A program made the translations under genes and the position numbers. 64,000 nucleotides of DNA from Triglochin maritima. Taxonomy: Eukaryota > Streptophyta > Magnoliopsida > Alismatales > Juncaginaceae. This document shows, one piece after another, positions 25,101 through 36,564 of the stretch. The stretch is taken from contig OY821784.1 of the NCBI GenBank assembly GCA_963682175.1, forward strand, positions 32,345,621 through 32,409,620, read 5' to 3'. Positions within the stretch are counted from its first letter, which is position 1, and each line of letters begins with the position of its first letter. A model generated the notes under the pieces. That model had not been told where the DNA came from. It did no database searches and saw only the letters and a list, made by a program, of their open reading frames with translations.

Positions 25101-25609
25101 AAATTTATTTTACAAAAAATGTGTTTTTTAGCCGAACACATTAATACGTATGATAATGTATTTTCAAAATATATTATTTGTATCGGATGCCATCTTGAAA
25201 GATGCCTTTTTGAAATCAAAGTTTTGAAACATTTAGTTACTGTAACATGACCTTACTGGACTACGAAATATGTAAACGCGTAGGTTTCATGTCAATTTCA
25301 TGTAAACATTCAAAACAAGTTCGTGTAAAATCTTGCAATTTGTCTTTAAGTTATTTCCTCATAAAAATTGGAGTCTAAATCATGTTGCCATATCGAGTCC
25401 TGTTTATTTTTTAAAACTTTTTATCGAAATTAAGACGAAATCCGTACTCCAAATGAAGATAAGAAACGACGAACCGAAAAGGAAGAAGATGAGTGTGAGG
25501 ACGAGAACTGCTCCGGCGGCGTAGATCTGCTCCGGCGACTGCTTCCGGACCAACGCATCGATCTCCCGCAAATGCCGCTCCAGAACTGCGCGGGACCGAA
25601 ACGAAACGG
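22123..25609 (-). CDS. SRPRB: Signal recognition particle receptor subunit beta
   Basis: A small GTPase anchored in the ER membrane, which holds SRP receptor alpha during co-translational targeting (family knowledge). Exons on the minus strand: ~25609-25475, 23980-23898, 23236-23150, 22988-22840, 22572-22441 and 22315-22123. In order they encode the anchor helix (GAVLVLTLIFFLF), the P-loop GLSGSGKT, a switch region around HKGTITSMDPN, the DFPGH motif, the base-specificity motif NKSD and a conserved C-terminus with HNKV and ISQLEQFIREHVK. Every junction is GT-AG and phases agree. The first exon has no in-frame ATG: the frame is open back only to a TAA near 25620. A nearby out-of-frame Met (MEDQIRGE, ~25690) ends at that TAA. 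Hence the 5' end is uncertain; a short upstream exon or a sequence error would explain it. Confidence 0.88.
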
Positions 25610-25619
25610 GTTAGATGGG

Positions 25620-26650
25620 GGTAAAGGTTCGATTTTTAGGGCGTTTGGAATCGGAATCGGAGGATTCGCCTCGGATTTGGTCCTCCATCGGAGCTTGTCG
25701 GAGGTTCCGTTGAGTTTTTTCTTCCTCGGGTTTGGGAATTTCGGAACCAGAGTACCAGACTGTCAAACTGGAAGTTTTGTTTTGCAGAAACACCCTTTTA
25801 ATAACAAACTATTACTGAGCAGAGTAACATAAAAATTGCCCGTCCTACAACTTAGACCTCCATGACGGATTGGACCGGCCCGACAGGCTTACCGTGTCGG
25901 GCCCGGGCCTGACCCATTCCAACGGCTATGCACGGGCTTATGAGCCGGTGACTCCTTATCATGTTGCACGACCTGGGTCTTAGGTCTACTACAACTCAAC
26001 CTATGTTTGCAAAGATACAAAATTCCCTCGATTCAGATGAACATCAAAACCCCTAGTCTTCCCCAAGATAGGATTCTCGATGTGATAGTGGTGGTGTAAC
26101 AAGAGGAATAATAATTTTCTCTACTCACATTATCGGTTGCGTTTTCCCAACACAAACATGTGTTGACTTTGAGTTAGATAACCCATGTGGCCTAACACTT
26201 ACCAACGTTAGATATTAGCCGAATCTAACGTTTGATTTGACCCAAACTTAGCATGACTTACGATTATATTGTTGGCAAGTACACCACGGCACAGTCCGTT
26301 TCTGGCACGACCAAGCATGCTGGTGTTTCCTCAAGATAGGATTATATGACGTCAACCATCAATCGCTCTCAGAGTCGTTGATGTCTTTTTGTATTTTTTA
26401 AATTACTAAAATATGCCCCCTCCTCCCTGTATAAAACACCCAACCCCTCTCATTTTTCACACAAAATTCCTACTGTTCTTCTAAATTTTCTCTACTCTTT
26501 ATCGAATTGCTACTCTTTATCTAGCTAAAACGTAAAGCATAAAACTACAAACAGATCGTTGACCGCCAATTTTGCGTCTCTTCCGCTTTTCATTTCCCAT
26601 CCTTTTCTAATCTTTTATAGTAGTTAATTTTAGTTCAACAATCATCATCA
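25620..26650. other. Non-coding region upstream of SRPRB and of a hAT remnant
   Basis: The SRPRB promoter should lie at the left end. From 25850 to 25990 a GC-rich block with GGCCCGGGCCTGACCC words resembles the terminal GC-rich parts of plant hAT elements, but I could not pair it convincingly with the GC-rich block at 28600-28765. Confidence 0.35.
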
Positions 26651-26652
26651 TC

Positions 26653-27120
26653 ATGATTTTCTCATTTATGGAAAAAATTCATTTTTTGTTTGCATATTTA
26701 ATAATTTCCATGACTTTAACATCTGATTCTGAAGATAATGATAACCCACCTCTCATTCCTGTTAATCCACCTAGACCTACGAGTACAACTACTAGGAAAA
26801 AAACATCTTCAGCATGTGATGATTTTGATGAAGTATGAACTGCTGAAGGTAAACCAATTGCTACTTGTAAACATTGTGGTAATTTATATTCGACTTAGTC
26901 AAGTGAAGGAACCGGTCATCTAGGTAGACATTTACTTGTATGTAAAATTAAGAATAATGTAGCAACGGTAATTAATTCACGTCAATTGGTTTTAAACACA
27001 GCTAGTGGAACTTTGAATTTTAGAAGATATTGTCCAATTAAAGTTATAGAGATAATTGTTGATTTCATAATTAGAGATGAACTACCATTTAACACATGTG
27101 AATATGAAGGCCTTAGCTGT
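26653..27120 (+). pseudogene. hAT transposase N-terminus with BED zinc finger, dead
   Basis: The translation shows a Ser/Thr/Pro-rich leader and then a BED-type finger: CKHCGNLYS, GTGHLGRHLLVC. This is the DNA-binding start of RICESLEEPER-like hAT transposases. Two in-frame stops interrupt it: TGA after FDEV, where Trp is expected, and TAG in the finger after LYST. Similarity fades after 27120 and the RNase-H-like catalytic core and dimerisation region are absent. The copy cannot encode an active transposase. Confidence 0.7.
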
Positions 27121-27299
27121 CCAATAGGTTCAAATGTTGTCAGTTCATCATCACAACCACCTCCAACTGCAATGGATCAATCCGACCCAAATTCCAACCA
27201 TATCCGACATCCGTTTCGATTCAAACTTTCACGTAAATATAGGTTTAGGAGTGTATTAGGGATACACCAAAAAAAATTAGGAAAAAAAACGTCGAATGT

Positions 27300-27450
27300 G
27301 TGTTAAATAATGAGTTTTTGAAGTTCAAGGGGGCAAGTGTTACAAAATTAAAGTTCAGGGGAGGTAACTGTTAACTTTGAAACTTCAGGGGGGCAAAGTG
27401 ATACCAAGACATAGTTCAGGGGGCAAACTGTAATTAACCCCTCCAGGAGT
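27300..27450. repeat. Short degenerate repeats with TTCAGGGG units
   Basis: Four imperfect repeats of a ~35-base unit containing AAGTTCAGGGGGGCAA at irregular spacing. This pattern is common near the ends of plant repeats; no coding sequence. Confidence 0.4.
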
Positions 27451-27602
27451 ATAAAGAAGATCAAATTACGCCGAATTGGTACTCAAATCGATCAGCTTAA
27501 CGAGAGATATCTAAATCTGCACCCATATTTCCAATATATGTACCACATCAGGACAAATTTACAAAACAATGATGAAAAACGTGGAAAATCATTTATACTG
27601 TT

Positions 27603-28480
27603 TGATTGAATTCATTAAGAAGATTTAATACCTTAATCTTATATAAGGAGAAAGTAACATCCATTCCACCTCCCTCTCTCCCCTTTTCATTTCTCTTCTA
27701 TTTTCCATTTTTCCACCATTACAGTAGGTTAGAAGTAGATTTAATGTTTAAGCTTTGGATTTCTCTTTTGTATTATTGCAACCTTTATTTGGTAAGTATC
27801 TTCACTCACTTCCTTCTCTACTACTTGTCATAATAATGTGGGATAAACCACCTCTTAGGAGGTGGGGATGATGGTAGGATAGGCTAAAGGTGATTGTGTG
27901 TTGTTGTTTTTACATTGAATGTGGTGGTTAAGACTTTAATGTGTAGATCTACTTCTTTAAGGTACATGCTCATTAGTCGTTTCTTAAATGGTTTCAAACT
28001 TCGTGCTCATATATAAGTGCATTACCTTAAATGTTGTTTAGAATATATGTTTGACCTTAATAATGGGTTATGTGAATGTTTGATGGATGTTTGTCATAAT
28101 CTTTAGACACCTTCTATGCTTTCATCACTAACTTGAAATTATATAATATTTGATGGATGTTTGCCATAATCGTTAGACACCTTCCATGTTTTCATGACAC
28201 TAATGACACTACTTATGCTTCATCTCAACTACACACATAGTCTTAATCTATATATGCCTAAATCATAGTCCTCATCTTCTAAGTAAGTATTAGCTATGTT
28301 GCACTTAGTTAATTGTAGTGTAGTGTAGATTAAGATAAGTCAATTCTCTTCTCCATCCTTTTTTCCGATTCGATTACAGAATTAGTTGTGAACCGACAAT
28401 CACGATCCCTGTGGACCGACCCATACTTGTTGCATCTTCACCGACGTCGTGCACTTGCGATTATTTAAAACAATCAATCA
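27603..28480 (+). repeat. Athila-related LTR-like remnant
   Basis: Starts TGATTGAATTC and ends with a GTCGTGCACTTGCGA block followed by CAATCAATCA, parallel to the ends of the LTRs at 36565 and 49550. It also has a CACCTCCCTCTCT block. No matching target duplication is visible, so a solo LTR is not proven. Confidence 0.5.
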
Positions 28481-28484
28481 ATCA

Positions 28485-29413
28485 ACAATTATTAATAAAT
28501 AAATTGGTTATTTTGGGGAAAATAAATTATGTTTGTGTTTTTGTTAATTCAATTGTGATTGTGTACTTACTTCAAATTTTAAAAAACACAACAAATCAAA
28601 ACGCCACCCGACCCAACGAAGGAAAATCTGACCCGACACCCTTGGATTCGGCATGACATTGCCTTATGTCGGGGGCAATGTTGGGCCTAGGAGGTAGACT
28701 GCTGTGTCGTGCCAGCACAACAAGGCTCGGTAGCCGCGGCACGACTGGGTCACGGCACGGTACCTAGGTTTATTGGCAAACAACAAAATAATTAAAAAAT
28801 AAATGGTAAAATGTGTTTAAATGAACCAGTTCTCAAACGAAGTGAAAGGTAACACATCAGAAACTAAAATCTTGGGGGTGATTGACATGTCTTACAATAT
28901 AAGGGCAAATTGATCATGGTACAGTGCATGAGACAAATTAATATTAATGCTTAGTTTAGATAAAATGTATTTTACATTTTTAAGTCGAATGAGATTTTTA
29001 TCTACATTATATCATCACTTGTGAACATTCTAATAAAAAACAATTGTTTTAACTTAATTCTGTTATGAAACTAGGTTTATTGGATAATAGAAGAAGTGAC
29101 AAGAATTTGGGAAGAGAATCATTCCATAGTCATAAGGGTTCTTATAGACAGTCGTGGGCGTCCGTGACACGCCCTACGTGGCTCCCAATATTTGGTGAGT
29201 CAGCGTCCGACCAGTTTGACACGTCGTCCTTTCCATACACACCTTTATTTTGTTTTAAAAGTTAATCGACGGTTTTCTGAGTACGGTGGTTGCTTTCCGA
29301 ACCCCAGATAAGACAATACGCAAACACCAGTTCGGCGAAGGTTCGGATATCGAGGAAGGAAACGTATAGACAGATCGAATAGTTTCTCTCGGTCTCTTCC
29401 ACTCTAAACGATA
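28485..29413. other. Non-coding; upstream of the ULP1-type gene
   Basis: GC-rich block at 28600-28765, then AT-rich sequence. The last 250 bases are probably 5' flank of the ULP1-type gene. I could not identify a terminal inverted repeat for the presumed parent element. Confidence 0.35.
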
Positions 29414-30224
29414 ATGGATTCTCCGAGTAATGCTATCGCGAGCGAACCTGTGGCTGACAAGGTGGGTCGATTTAGGTTTTTTCCTTACCTCGATCTTTTA
29501 TTTACGAACTTTCGATTCTTCATTCGTTTGTTTTAGGGAAGCACCTACTACTTTCGGGAAACGAAGTCTGGCTGGACGGCGATCAAAAAGCAGTTTGGTA
29601 GGATGTAGGACGTTGAGAAGGATGTTTTCTGGGGGATCCCTTTCGGTCACTCCCTACACTTTCCTAACATTCCAACGGGCAACGAAATACTCGGTTGGTT
29701 CGTCGAACACTACGACGCGAAGGAGGTGGGGCTGAGAATAGGATCAGGGGTAGTCCTCCTTACATCTAAAGACCTTGCCCTAATTTTGGGGTTAAGCGTG
29801 CATGAGAAGACCGTTGTTATGGAACCCATGGGCGTACAAAAGCGAGAAGGAGTGAACCTTAACAACACTCAACTGTTAGGTCATTTGACTGCTACTAGCG
29901 TGATGGGCAACCCTGAGGAGTACGTTCGTCTCCTGATTGGTTTCATCTTCAACCATTTTTTGTTCTTTGTTGGAACACTTCGAACGAAGATCTAGTTCGT
30001 GAAGCATTTGAGGGACATAAAATACATCAACAGATATGCATGGGCACGTGCAATTCACGCAACCCTGGTTCGGGGTCTGGAGAAAGCAAGCTTAGAACTG
30101 CAGGAAAGGAAAACGGTTGGGAACTTCATTATGAAGCAGGGCTGCGTCGACGGTTGTGTAGCAATATTACAAGTAAGCATTTTTTACCCTTTCTAAGAAT
30201 TTGATTAGCCTTTTTTATGTTTTT

Positions 30225-30855
30225 GGTGTGTCCGGTTTAAGGTTTTGGCCTTTCCAGTTTAAGATGAGTGTCTTTCCAGAATACGTTGTGGGTCTGTCCA
30301 AAATAATTTATGTCAGTTCCGGAATACGTTGTGTGTCTGTCCATAATAACTTGTGTGTCTGTCTAGATTACGTTGTGTGTCAGTCAATATTAAGTTGTGG
30401 GTCTGTCCAGAATAAGTTGTGTGTATGTCCGGGTGAAGTTGTGTGTCTGTTCAGAATATGTTGTGTGTCTATCCAGAATAACCAGTTTGTTTGTCCAGAA
30501 TACATTCTGTGTCCTTTCTGATTAACTTGTCCGTCTATCCAGAATACGTTGTGGGTGTGTCCAGAAAAAGTTGTGTCTGTCCGGGTTAAGTTGTGTGTAT
30601 GTTCGGATTAAATTGTGGGTATGTCCATAATAAGTTGTGAAGTTGTGTGTCCATCTAGAATATATTGTGTCTGTCCAGATAAAGTTGTCTGTTTATCCAG
30701 AATACGTTGTGAGTCTGTCCAGAATAAGTTCTGTGTCCTTACAGATAAATTTGTTTGTCTGTCTGGAATACGTTGTGGGTTTGTCCAGAATAAGTTGTAT
30801 GTTTGTCTGGGTTAAGTTGTGTGTCTGTCCAGAATACGTTGTGGGTCTGTTAAGT
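30225..30855 (+). repeat. 22-bp minisatellite array in ULP1 intron 2
   Basis: About 28 degenerate tandem copies of a unit near GTCTGTCCAGAATAAGTTGT plus two bases. The array is wholly inside a GT-AG intron. The reverse complement of the same unit makes up the arrays at 35030, 49030 and 56946. Confidence 0.85.
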
Positions 30856-31388
30856 CCTTTTTAACAATTGATTTTTTCCATTGAAGGTGTAGCTTTGTGA
30901 GAAATTCAGATGGGGGAACCCAGACGGGGAGCCTATCTACGGATGAAAAGTTGGTCGGAAATGTTTGGGAAACGTTTAACCCTAAGGAAAAGGGAGGAAT
31001 GTGGAATCAGCTTGTTTCAGATTTACAACGGCAAATTCGACATGAAGGGCCCTCCATCACTAAGTGAAAGGGAGTTGGAACTTATTAGTTCAGATCAAAT
31101 TCTTGTTCAAACAACGCACCCAGCAAAGGGGTCTGCTTCAATAGGCACTTTGCCAAGGCTACAACTAAGAGACTGTAGCATTCCATGTGACCCGCTACTA
31201 CAATAGTTGGAGCTGAGTGATGTGAAGATGAAATGACTGCAAGCGAAGCAACCCTTAAGAAGGCGACTGAAGAGGTTAACAACCTGAAGGAAGATCTGAG
31301 GATGTCGCAGGAAGAGTGTGGGAGGCTGAGGGAAGAGATTGTTTCTCTTCGAGGAACAGGGACAACTGAAAATACCTGTTGGGAGAAG

Positions 31389-31757
31389 GACGAAGATCTA
31401 AATATAGAGGAGGAGAAGAAAGAAGAGAAGAAGAGAGAGGAGGAGAAGGAAGAAGATAGGAAGAGGGAAGACAAGAAGTTAGAGGAGGAGTAGGAATAAG
31501 AGAGGAAGAGGGAAGAGAAAAAGAGAGAGGAGGAGAAGGAAGGAGAGCGGAAGAGAGTGGAGAAGCAGAGAGAGGAGGAGAAGAAAGAAGAGATGAAGAG
31601 GAAAGAGAAGGAAGAAGAGAGAAAGAGAGTCGAGAAGAAGAGAGCGGAGGAGAAGGAAGAAGAGAGGAAGAGGGAAGAGAAGAAGAGAGAGGAGGAGAAG
31701 GAAGAAGAGAGTAAGAGGGAAGAGAAGAAGAGAGAGGAGGATAAAGAGAAGGAATAA
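31389..31757 (+). repeat. Purine-only minisatellite encoding Lys/Glu/Arg repeats
   Basis: Almost pure A/G on the plus strand, built from AAGAGAGAGGAGGAGAAGGA-like units of about 30-45 bases. In frame it encodes a charged, probably helical EEKEEERKREEKK-type repeat between the mobile domain and the protease. Two TAG/TAA codons interrupt it (near 31491 and 31755). Long open frames on the opposite strand are pyrimidine artefacts. Confidence 0.8.
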
Positions 31758-32533
31758 GAGAGCAAGGAAAGGAAACCAAACTGGGGTGTGAAAAGACAAC
31801 GCTCGACGACCACCGTGGAGCAGCAGAGGAAAGATGATGAAGAGCGGGCTAAGAAGAAGAAGGTTGGAGTGGAGCAAAAGAGAAAAGACAGAGCAACCCA
31901 AATGAGCCAAAAGAAAAAAGGCAAAAAAGTAGAGAACAATTACAGGTTGGTTGTCTACTTAGGGGGGACGAGGCCTGATATTGACATGGCTACATTGGAA
32001 CGTTGTCGGCTGATGAGGTCAACATGTTATTGAACTTGACCACACCCAGCAAGGACCAGAGAGAGGTGATCTGGAGAGGTGATATGTGTAGTCTAACACG
32101 CAGCGACCTGAAGGAACTTAAACCAGACAAACCATAACGTTGGGGATGGATATGGGTGACGAAACTATTGAAGCTATGATTTTGGCTCTCGAACAAAGAC
32201 ACCCAACACAAAAGGTTATATGCATTTCAACATTCAAGTTAGGGCGAATTGTGGGTGGCCAAGGCAGAGCAATTGATGATTTTATCCTCCCTAAAATAAA
32301 TGGTTTGTCTTCGAGAGAGACCGTAATCGCACAATCATGTTGGTCTGCAAGTCATTGGACTTTGGTGATTGTCCATGGCCCGTCCGCGAAGATCCTGCAG
32401 TTCAACAATATCTCTAGGGAGCTAGTTCGAGGAGAAAATCCAAACAACATGGTAGGCGCACATGAATGCACAACAGCGGATGTGGCTAAATACTTGAGGG
32501 ACGTACTGAAGGTTGATTGGCCATTGAGAATCT

Positions 32534-35030
32534 TGATTGATTCGTTTTATATTAAACCGCAAGTGCACGGCCGCGTTGAAGCGGTGGCAAATACGGGTCG
32601 ATCCACAGGGAGGTGTGTCGACTTTTGGTTTATTCGAAGGCGAGTGGTAAAGAAAGGATAGAAAGGTTGGTTACACTAAACTACACTAATCTAAACTAGG
32701 AAACTAGAAAACATGAAATGAAATGACAAAACAAACTAAACTAAGCAACTAATGAAAGGAGATAAAACTCAGGAATGGAAAACCCCTAAGGGGTGGAGTG
32801 TGTGTGTGCACATGAAATAAGTGTGGTGAATGCATACAATAAGCTCAAGTGTGGTTAGTGTTTGTTAATGCATAAGAAGTACCTCATGACAAAACCTATC
32901 ATTTACAACACTAACATAGGTGATTAATATGAGCAATGCAAGGTTGTTATTAAGAACATAACGAGCATGGAGTGTACCTAACTATGGCAGAAACCATCAA
33001 GTATAGTTCTTATTAATTCAAGCAAGCATACTAATATCTCTCACAAACAATAATATCTAGCATTAATACCACCTACATAACATGTACATACATTTACTCC
33101 ACCCCCAAATGGGGATGAAACTACTCACTAATCATTACACTACCTACATTAACAACATGAAACATTATACTGAAAGGAAATTTAACTAAGCAAGAAATGA
33201 GCATTAAAGAAGCTTAAAAGGAAAGGAAAGACTAAACAAGCATGCACAAATTAAAAGACAAGATTAAAAGAAACTAGAACAATTATTTTATTAACAATGA
33301 CTCACATTGAAGGTAACATTCTTCTCCACCTTGAGTTTTGCTTCAAGGCTTACTCCTTAGTAGAGAGAATGCCACCAAGCAATGGGTAGTTACAATGGAA
33401 GGTAAAGAGTTCTATTTATAGTCATAGAAAAAGGTAATCCGGGACAATCCCCTGATGTGGGACTAAACCAATACCAGAAATAGAATAAACAAACTCTAAT
33501 ACACATACCCGCCAAAGATTAGCGGACCCGGAGCCAAACAGACCGCCAATTGGCGGTCTATTGGTTCTAGATCGGTCTGGAATTTGTTGTGGGCTTTTCT
33601 GGATATCTTTGGTGGTCTTGGATGCATCTACTTCGCTTGTTGGAGCTCTGACCCGAATAGAATTGCCAAAATACTCCCCATGATGGTGTGGAGTTTTCTG
33701 TTATGCTCTTTGGTCCTTCGGTCTTACGTTCAGGTCCTTCTCCCTTGCATCTTAGTCCCTAGGTCTCACAATTAAGTCTTTTTTCCCTGCTTTTGGGTCC
33801 TTTCATGCTTGATCTCTTCAAACCTATTTATTTCTGAAACTCAAACATAAAACTCATCACGTAGCATTGCTTATGTGTAAAATAATGGATATAAGATACA
33901 AATATAAGCATGAAATGATGTCAATTAAATACCTCCACACCTAAGTTTTTGCTAGTCCCGAGCAAAACAAAGAAAGAGAAAAACAAACGAGAAACAAGAA
34001 ATCCTAACTCACTTTCGTACGAATCACGGTTGCACTTAATACGTGCAACAAGCCGTTAAACCTCCTTGTTACCAAGGACGAGGAGTGTTGTCTCCTGAGG
34101 GCTTTCAGCGGATATACCCACAAAATTCGAACAAGATGCATTATTCAATCTAGACACTCGACTCGTTGGACATATTTTGTCGATCATTGGATGCGATAAT
34201 CCTACAGGCCGACTCTATATATGTAATCAATCCACACACTTAGCCTAATGAACCATTCGTACAAGTTAAATAAGGTATTAAGTGAAAGACATGGACAACC
34301 TCAACATCCTCAATTGATACAAAGTGTAAAGTCCATTAAGGTTATTATTTGCATTTTTTTCTTTTTGTTTCTTTTCTTAATTTTTTCTTCTTTTCTTTTC
34401 TTTTTATTAGTTGGAGTTTCATTCTCCCAGGGTCAGGTTTTGTGCATCATTGCCTATGAGGACTTACACTATCACGTACATCTTTCCCCAAATCTCCACA
34501 TAGGGCAATCCCTACCACCCGTGTAATGGGAGTTCGGTCGGTGCATCCCAAGTCAGATGACTCGAAAGCACCAGGCACAAAGTCCCCTCAGACCTACTTT
34601 CCCGAGTGATAGGAGTTGTGCGAGAAGAGAGAACACCTACTCACTTATTTCAAATCTACACATGAACCTAAACTCCTACACTTAATGTCTCACAACAAGA
34701 TTTAAAGGGTCCTTGACTACAACAAACTCCCTTAAATTAACAGACACGAATTATTGACTCACTAGGTTCAGGGTGGACTTCTTTAAATGTTTGAGTACTA
34801 AAACCCTATGATTACTCCCCCCCCCCCCCCCCCCCCCCGAGGGAAAATGGGGTGCATCCTAACGACTAGATAAGTCTTAAAGCCATTGTACTAGATATCC
34901 TAATGCATCAAGTTCAAGACAATTTTGGGAGCTTTCTTTTTACTTTGCCTCTCAACGGTTTTGCACATGCTAAACACACACAAAACCCACTAAACATTTT
35001 CTTTCGCAAACACATGAAGATTTTGAAAGA
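32534..35030 (-). mobile_element. Truncated reverse Athila-type element (3' LTR and 3' internal part)
   Basis: On the minus strand the LTR spans 33927-32534 and ends TCAATCA. Its start has mutated from TG to TA. The adjoining internal sequence to 35030 matches the 3' non-coding region at 45280-46389 of the intact element, including the polypurine tract and the block GAACCTAGTGAGTCAA. A GACCGCCAATTGGCGGTC palindrome sits at ~33540. Gag-pol and the 5' LTR are missing. It interrupts the ULP1 protease on one side and abuts minisatellite on the other, so no paired target duplication remains. Confidence 0.85.
34819..34839. repeat. Poly-C run
   Basis: About 21 consecutive C residues in the remnant's 3' region; the intact element has a shorter G run on its plus strand at ~45101-45113. 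Length here may be unreliable. Confidence 0.8.
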
Positions 35031-35235
35031 CACACAACTTAAACAGGACAAACTCACACCGTATTTCGGAAAGACACACAACTTAAACTGGACAGTCCAA
35101 AATTGGACAGTCACAGAACTTAAACCGGACAGACCCACAACTTAAACAGGAAAGAACCACAACTTAAACTGGACAGAAACACAATTCAAATAACAAGAAC
35201 TGAAAATCAACCACAACTTATACTGCGTAGAAGTT
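35031..35235 (-). repeat. 22-bp minisatellite array downstream of the FAR1-type gene
   Basis: Plus-strand units resemble ACTTAAACTGGACAGACCCACA, i.e. the reverse complement of the array in the ULP1 intron. In the minus orientation of the transposase, the array begins just past the end of its last readable frame. Confidence 0.8.
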
Positions 35236-36559
35236 TCATCATTTTACAAGAACTGACAATAACAATAAAAGGAGGAAATTCCTAGGGCTATCAATTCGGG
35301 TCATGACACGAAATTTGAACCCGAATACGACACAAAATTTTGGGTTCGGGTTGACCTATTTTGGGTTCGTGTCAAATTCGGGTTGACACGAACAACACGA
35401 AGTGTAATTCGGGTCGGGTTCGGGTTTACCAAATTCGGGTTTTGTGTGATTCGTGTCGACACTAAATACCCGAATTTAAAATAGAAAGTAAAAACCCCTA
35501 ACCCTAACTAAAACAAACAATCTCAAATTTTCAAGCCTCCAGCCGTCTCGAACTCCTCCAAATCTCTGATCCACATCTCCAAGCCTCTGATCCACCTCAT
35601 CAGTCGCCACCTCATCCTCACCACCCATCTCCAATCCAAATCTCCACGACTCCACCCCGTCCTCGCCAGTCGCCTCCCCGTCGCCGTCCTCGCCACCCAT
35701 TGCCGATCCTTCCATTTCAGGTTCGACCACTTCTTTCACAGTCCGCCACCACCCTCTCCTCCCGCAGTCCACTCCACCATAGTCCACCACCACCACCCTC
35801 TCCTTCCGTAGCCACCACCACAGTCCTCCAATTCCAGTTGATTCGATTAGTATATTTGAAGCATGTTATATATAATTATATATTGATGATGTTTATGGGA
35901 TGGAATTAGGAATATTGTGCTTAGTTTGTGTTCTTGTTTGATTTTTAGTATGAATGGATTTTCAGTTTGTTTGATTGCAGTTTATGATGAATGATGATGA
36001 ATGGATTTTGTGATGATTAATCATGAATATTTTGTTTTTAGGTTGACAAAAAGAATTCGTGTCGACACGAACACGACCCGAAACACAAATTTGGCAAACA
36101 AGAAAAGAAATTCATGTCAATTCAGATCGTGTTCGTGTTACTAATTTCGTGTTCATGTTTAGGTGTAGAATTTTGTGTTCGTGTTCGGGTCGGGGTTTTA
36201 TTTAATTTTGTGTTCGTGTTGAGCAAAAACAAATTCATGTCAATTCGTGTCCACACGTACACGACCCGAAACAAGAAATTGACAGCCCTAGAAATTCCTC
36301 GTAATACATATTCATGTCCCAATCATAGAAATCAGGATCCCCGGGCTTCGGTGCGACTGCGTGTAACAGAGATGTAACCTTCATCTTGAACTTTCTCTTC
36401 TCTTGTTGGTCGTGCTTTTTATGGTCTTTTGTAATTATCTTCTCATGTACAGAAACTTGACGTCTAGTCGGCGATCTTCCTGGATGTCTGACCTTATCTG
36501 GATCAAAAATAGATGTACCTGTGCTCCCAGGTTCATCAATTTGAGTAGGGAACTGGGTA
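35236..36559 (-). pseudogene. FAR1/MULE transposase, C-terminal segment
   Basis: Minus-strand pieces 36559-36291 and 35282-~35236, split by a hAT-like MITE. The first piece encodes a C-terminal tail with SIFDPDKVRHPGRSPTRR, like the basic DP-x-V-x-x-x-GRP tail of FAR1-related transposases, followed by a Lys-rich stretch. After the MITE is removed the frame continues about 20 codons to TGA. The frame also joins without a shift to the SWIM segment across the 11.4-kb Athila insertion. Confidence 0.65.
35283..36290. mobile_element. hAT-like MITE, 1,008 bp, 8-bp target duplication
   Basis: Ends TAGGGCTATCAATTCGGGTC and the inverse of TAGGGCTGTCAATTTC, flanked by the 8-bp repeat GAAATTCC (35275-35282 and 36291-36298). 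Subterminal regions are rich in TCGGGTTCGGGT and CGTGTCGACACG words. The middle (35520-35830) is CT-rich and encodes nothing convincing. The duplicated flank lies within the transposase frame, which dates this insertion after the parent element. Confidence 0.9.
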
Positions 36560-36564
36560 GTGTG

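Larger units (their letters stand above)
29414..32533 (+). pseudogene. ULP1-type (C48) protease gene of a plant mobile element, decayed
   Basis: Exon 1 (29414-29461) starts ATGGATTCTCC; exon 2 (29537-30172) encodes a domain with VVLLTSKDLALILGL and WARAIHATLV, typical of plant mobile proteins carrying a ULP1 protease. Intron 2 (30173-30886) holds a 22-bp minisatellite. Exon 3 restarts at LCEKFRWGNPDGEP, then a purine-rich Lys/Glu repeat, then the protease part with the catalytic-His block SASHWTLVIVH. The expected Asp after it appears as Asn (QFNN). An LTR inserted at 32534 removes the Gln/Cys half of the active site. In-frame stops lie at 29606-29608 and at 30890-30892, the latter where Trp is expected. 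At least one frameshift lies near 32130. The gene is dead. It runs tail-to-tail with the FAR1-type transposase and may come from the same element. Confidence 0.75.

Noticed and set aside
25850..28765. GC-rich blocks as terminal repeats of one hAT element around the BED-finger remnant
   Set aside because: Both blocks have hAT-like composition but I could not align them as inverted ends or find an 8-bp duplication.
31085..31939. Long open frames on the minus strand (Ser/Phe/Leu-rich, up to 284 codons)
   Set aside because: They are the complement of the purine-only repeat, which lacks stops by composition; no family motif.
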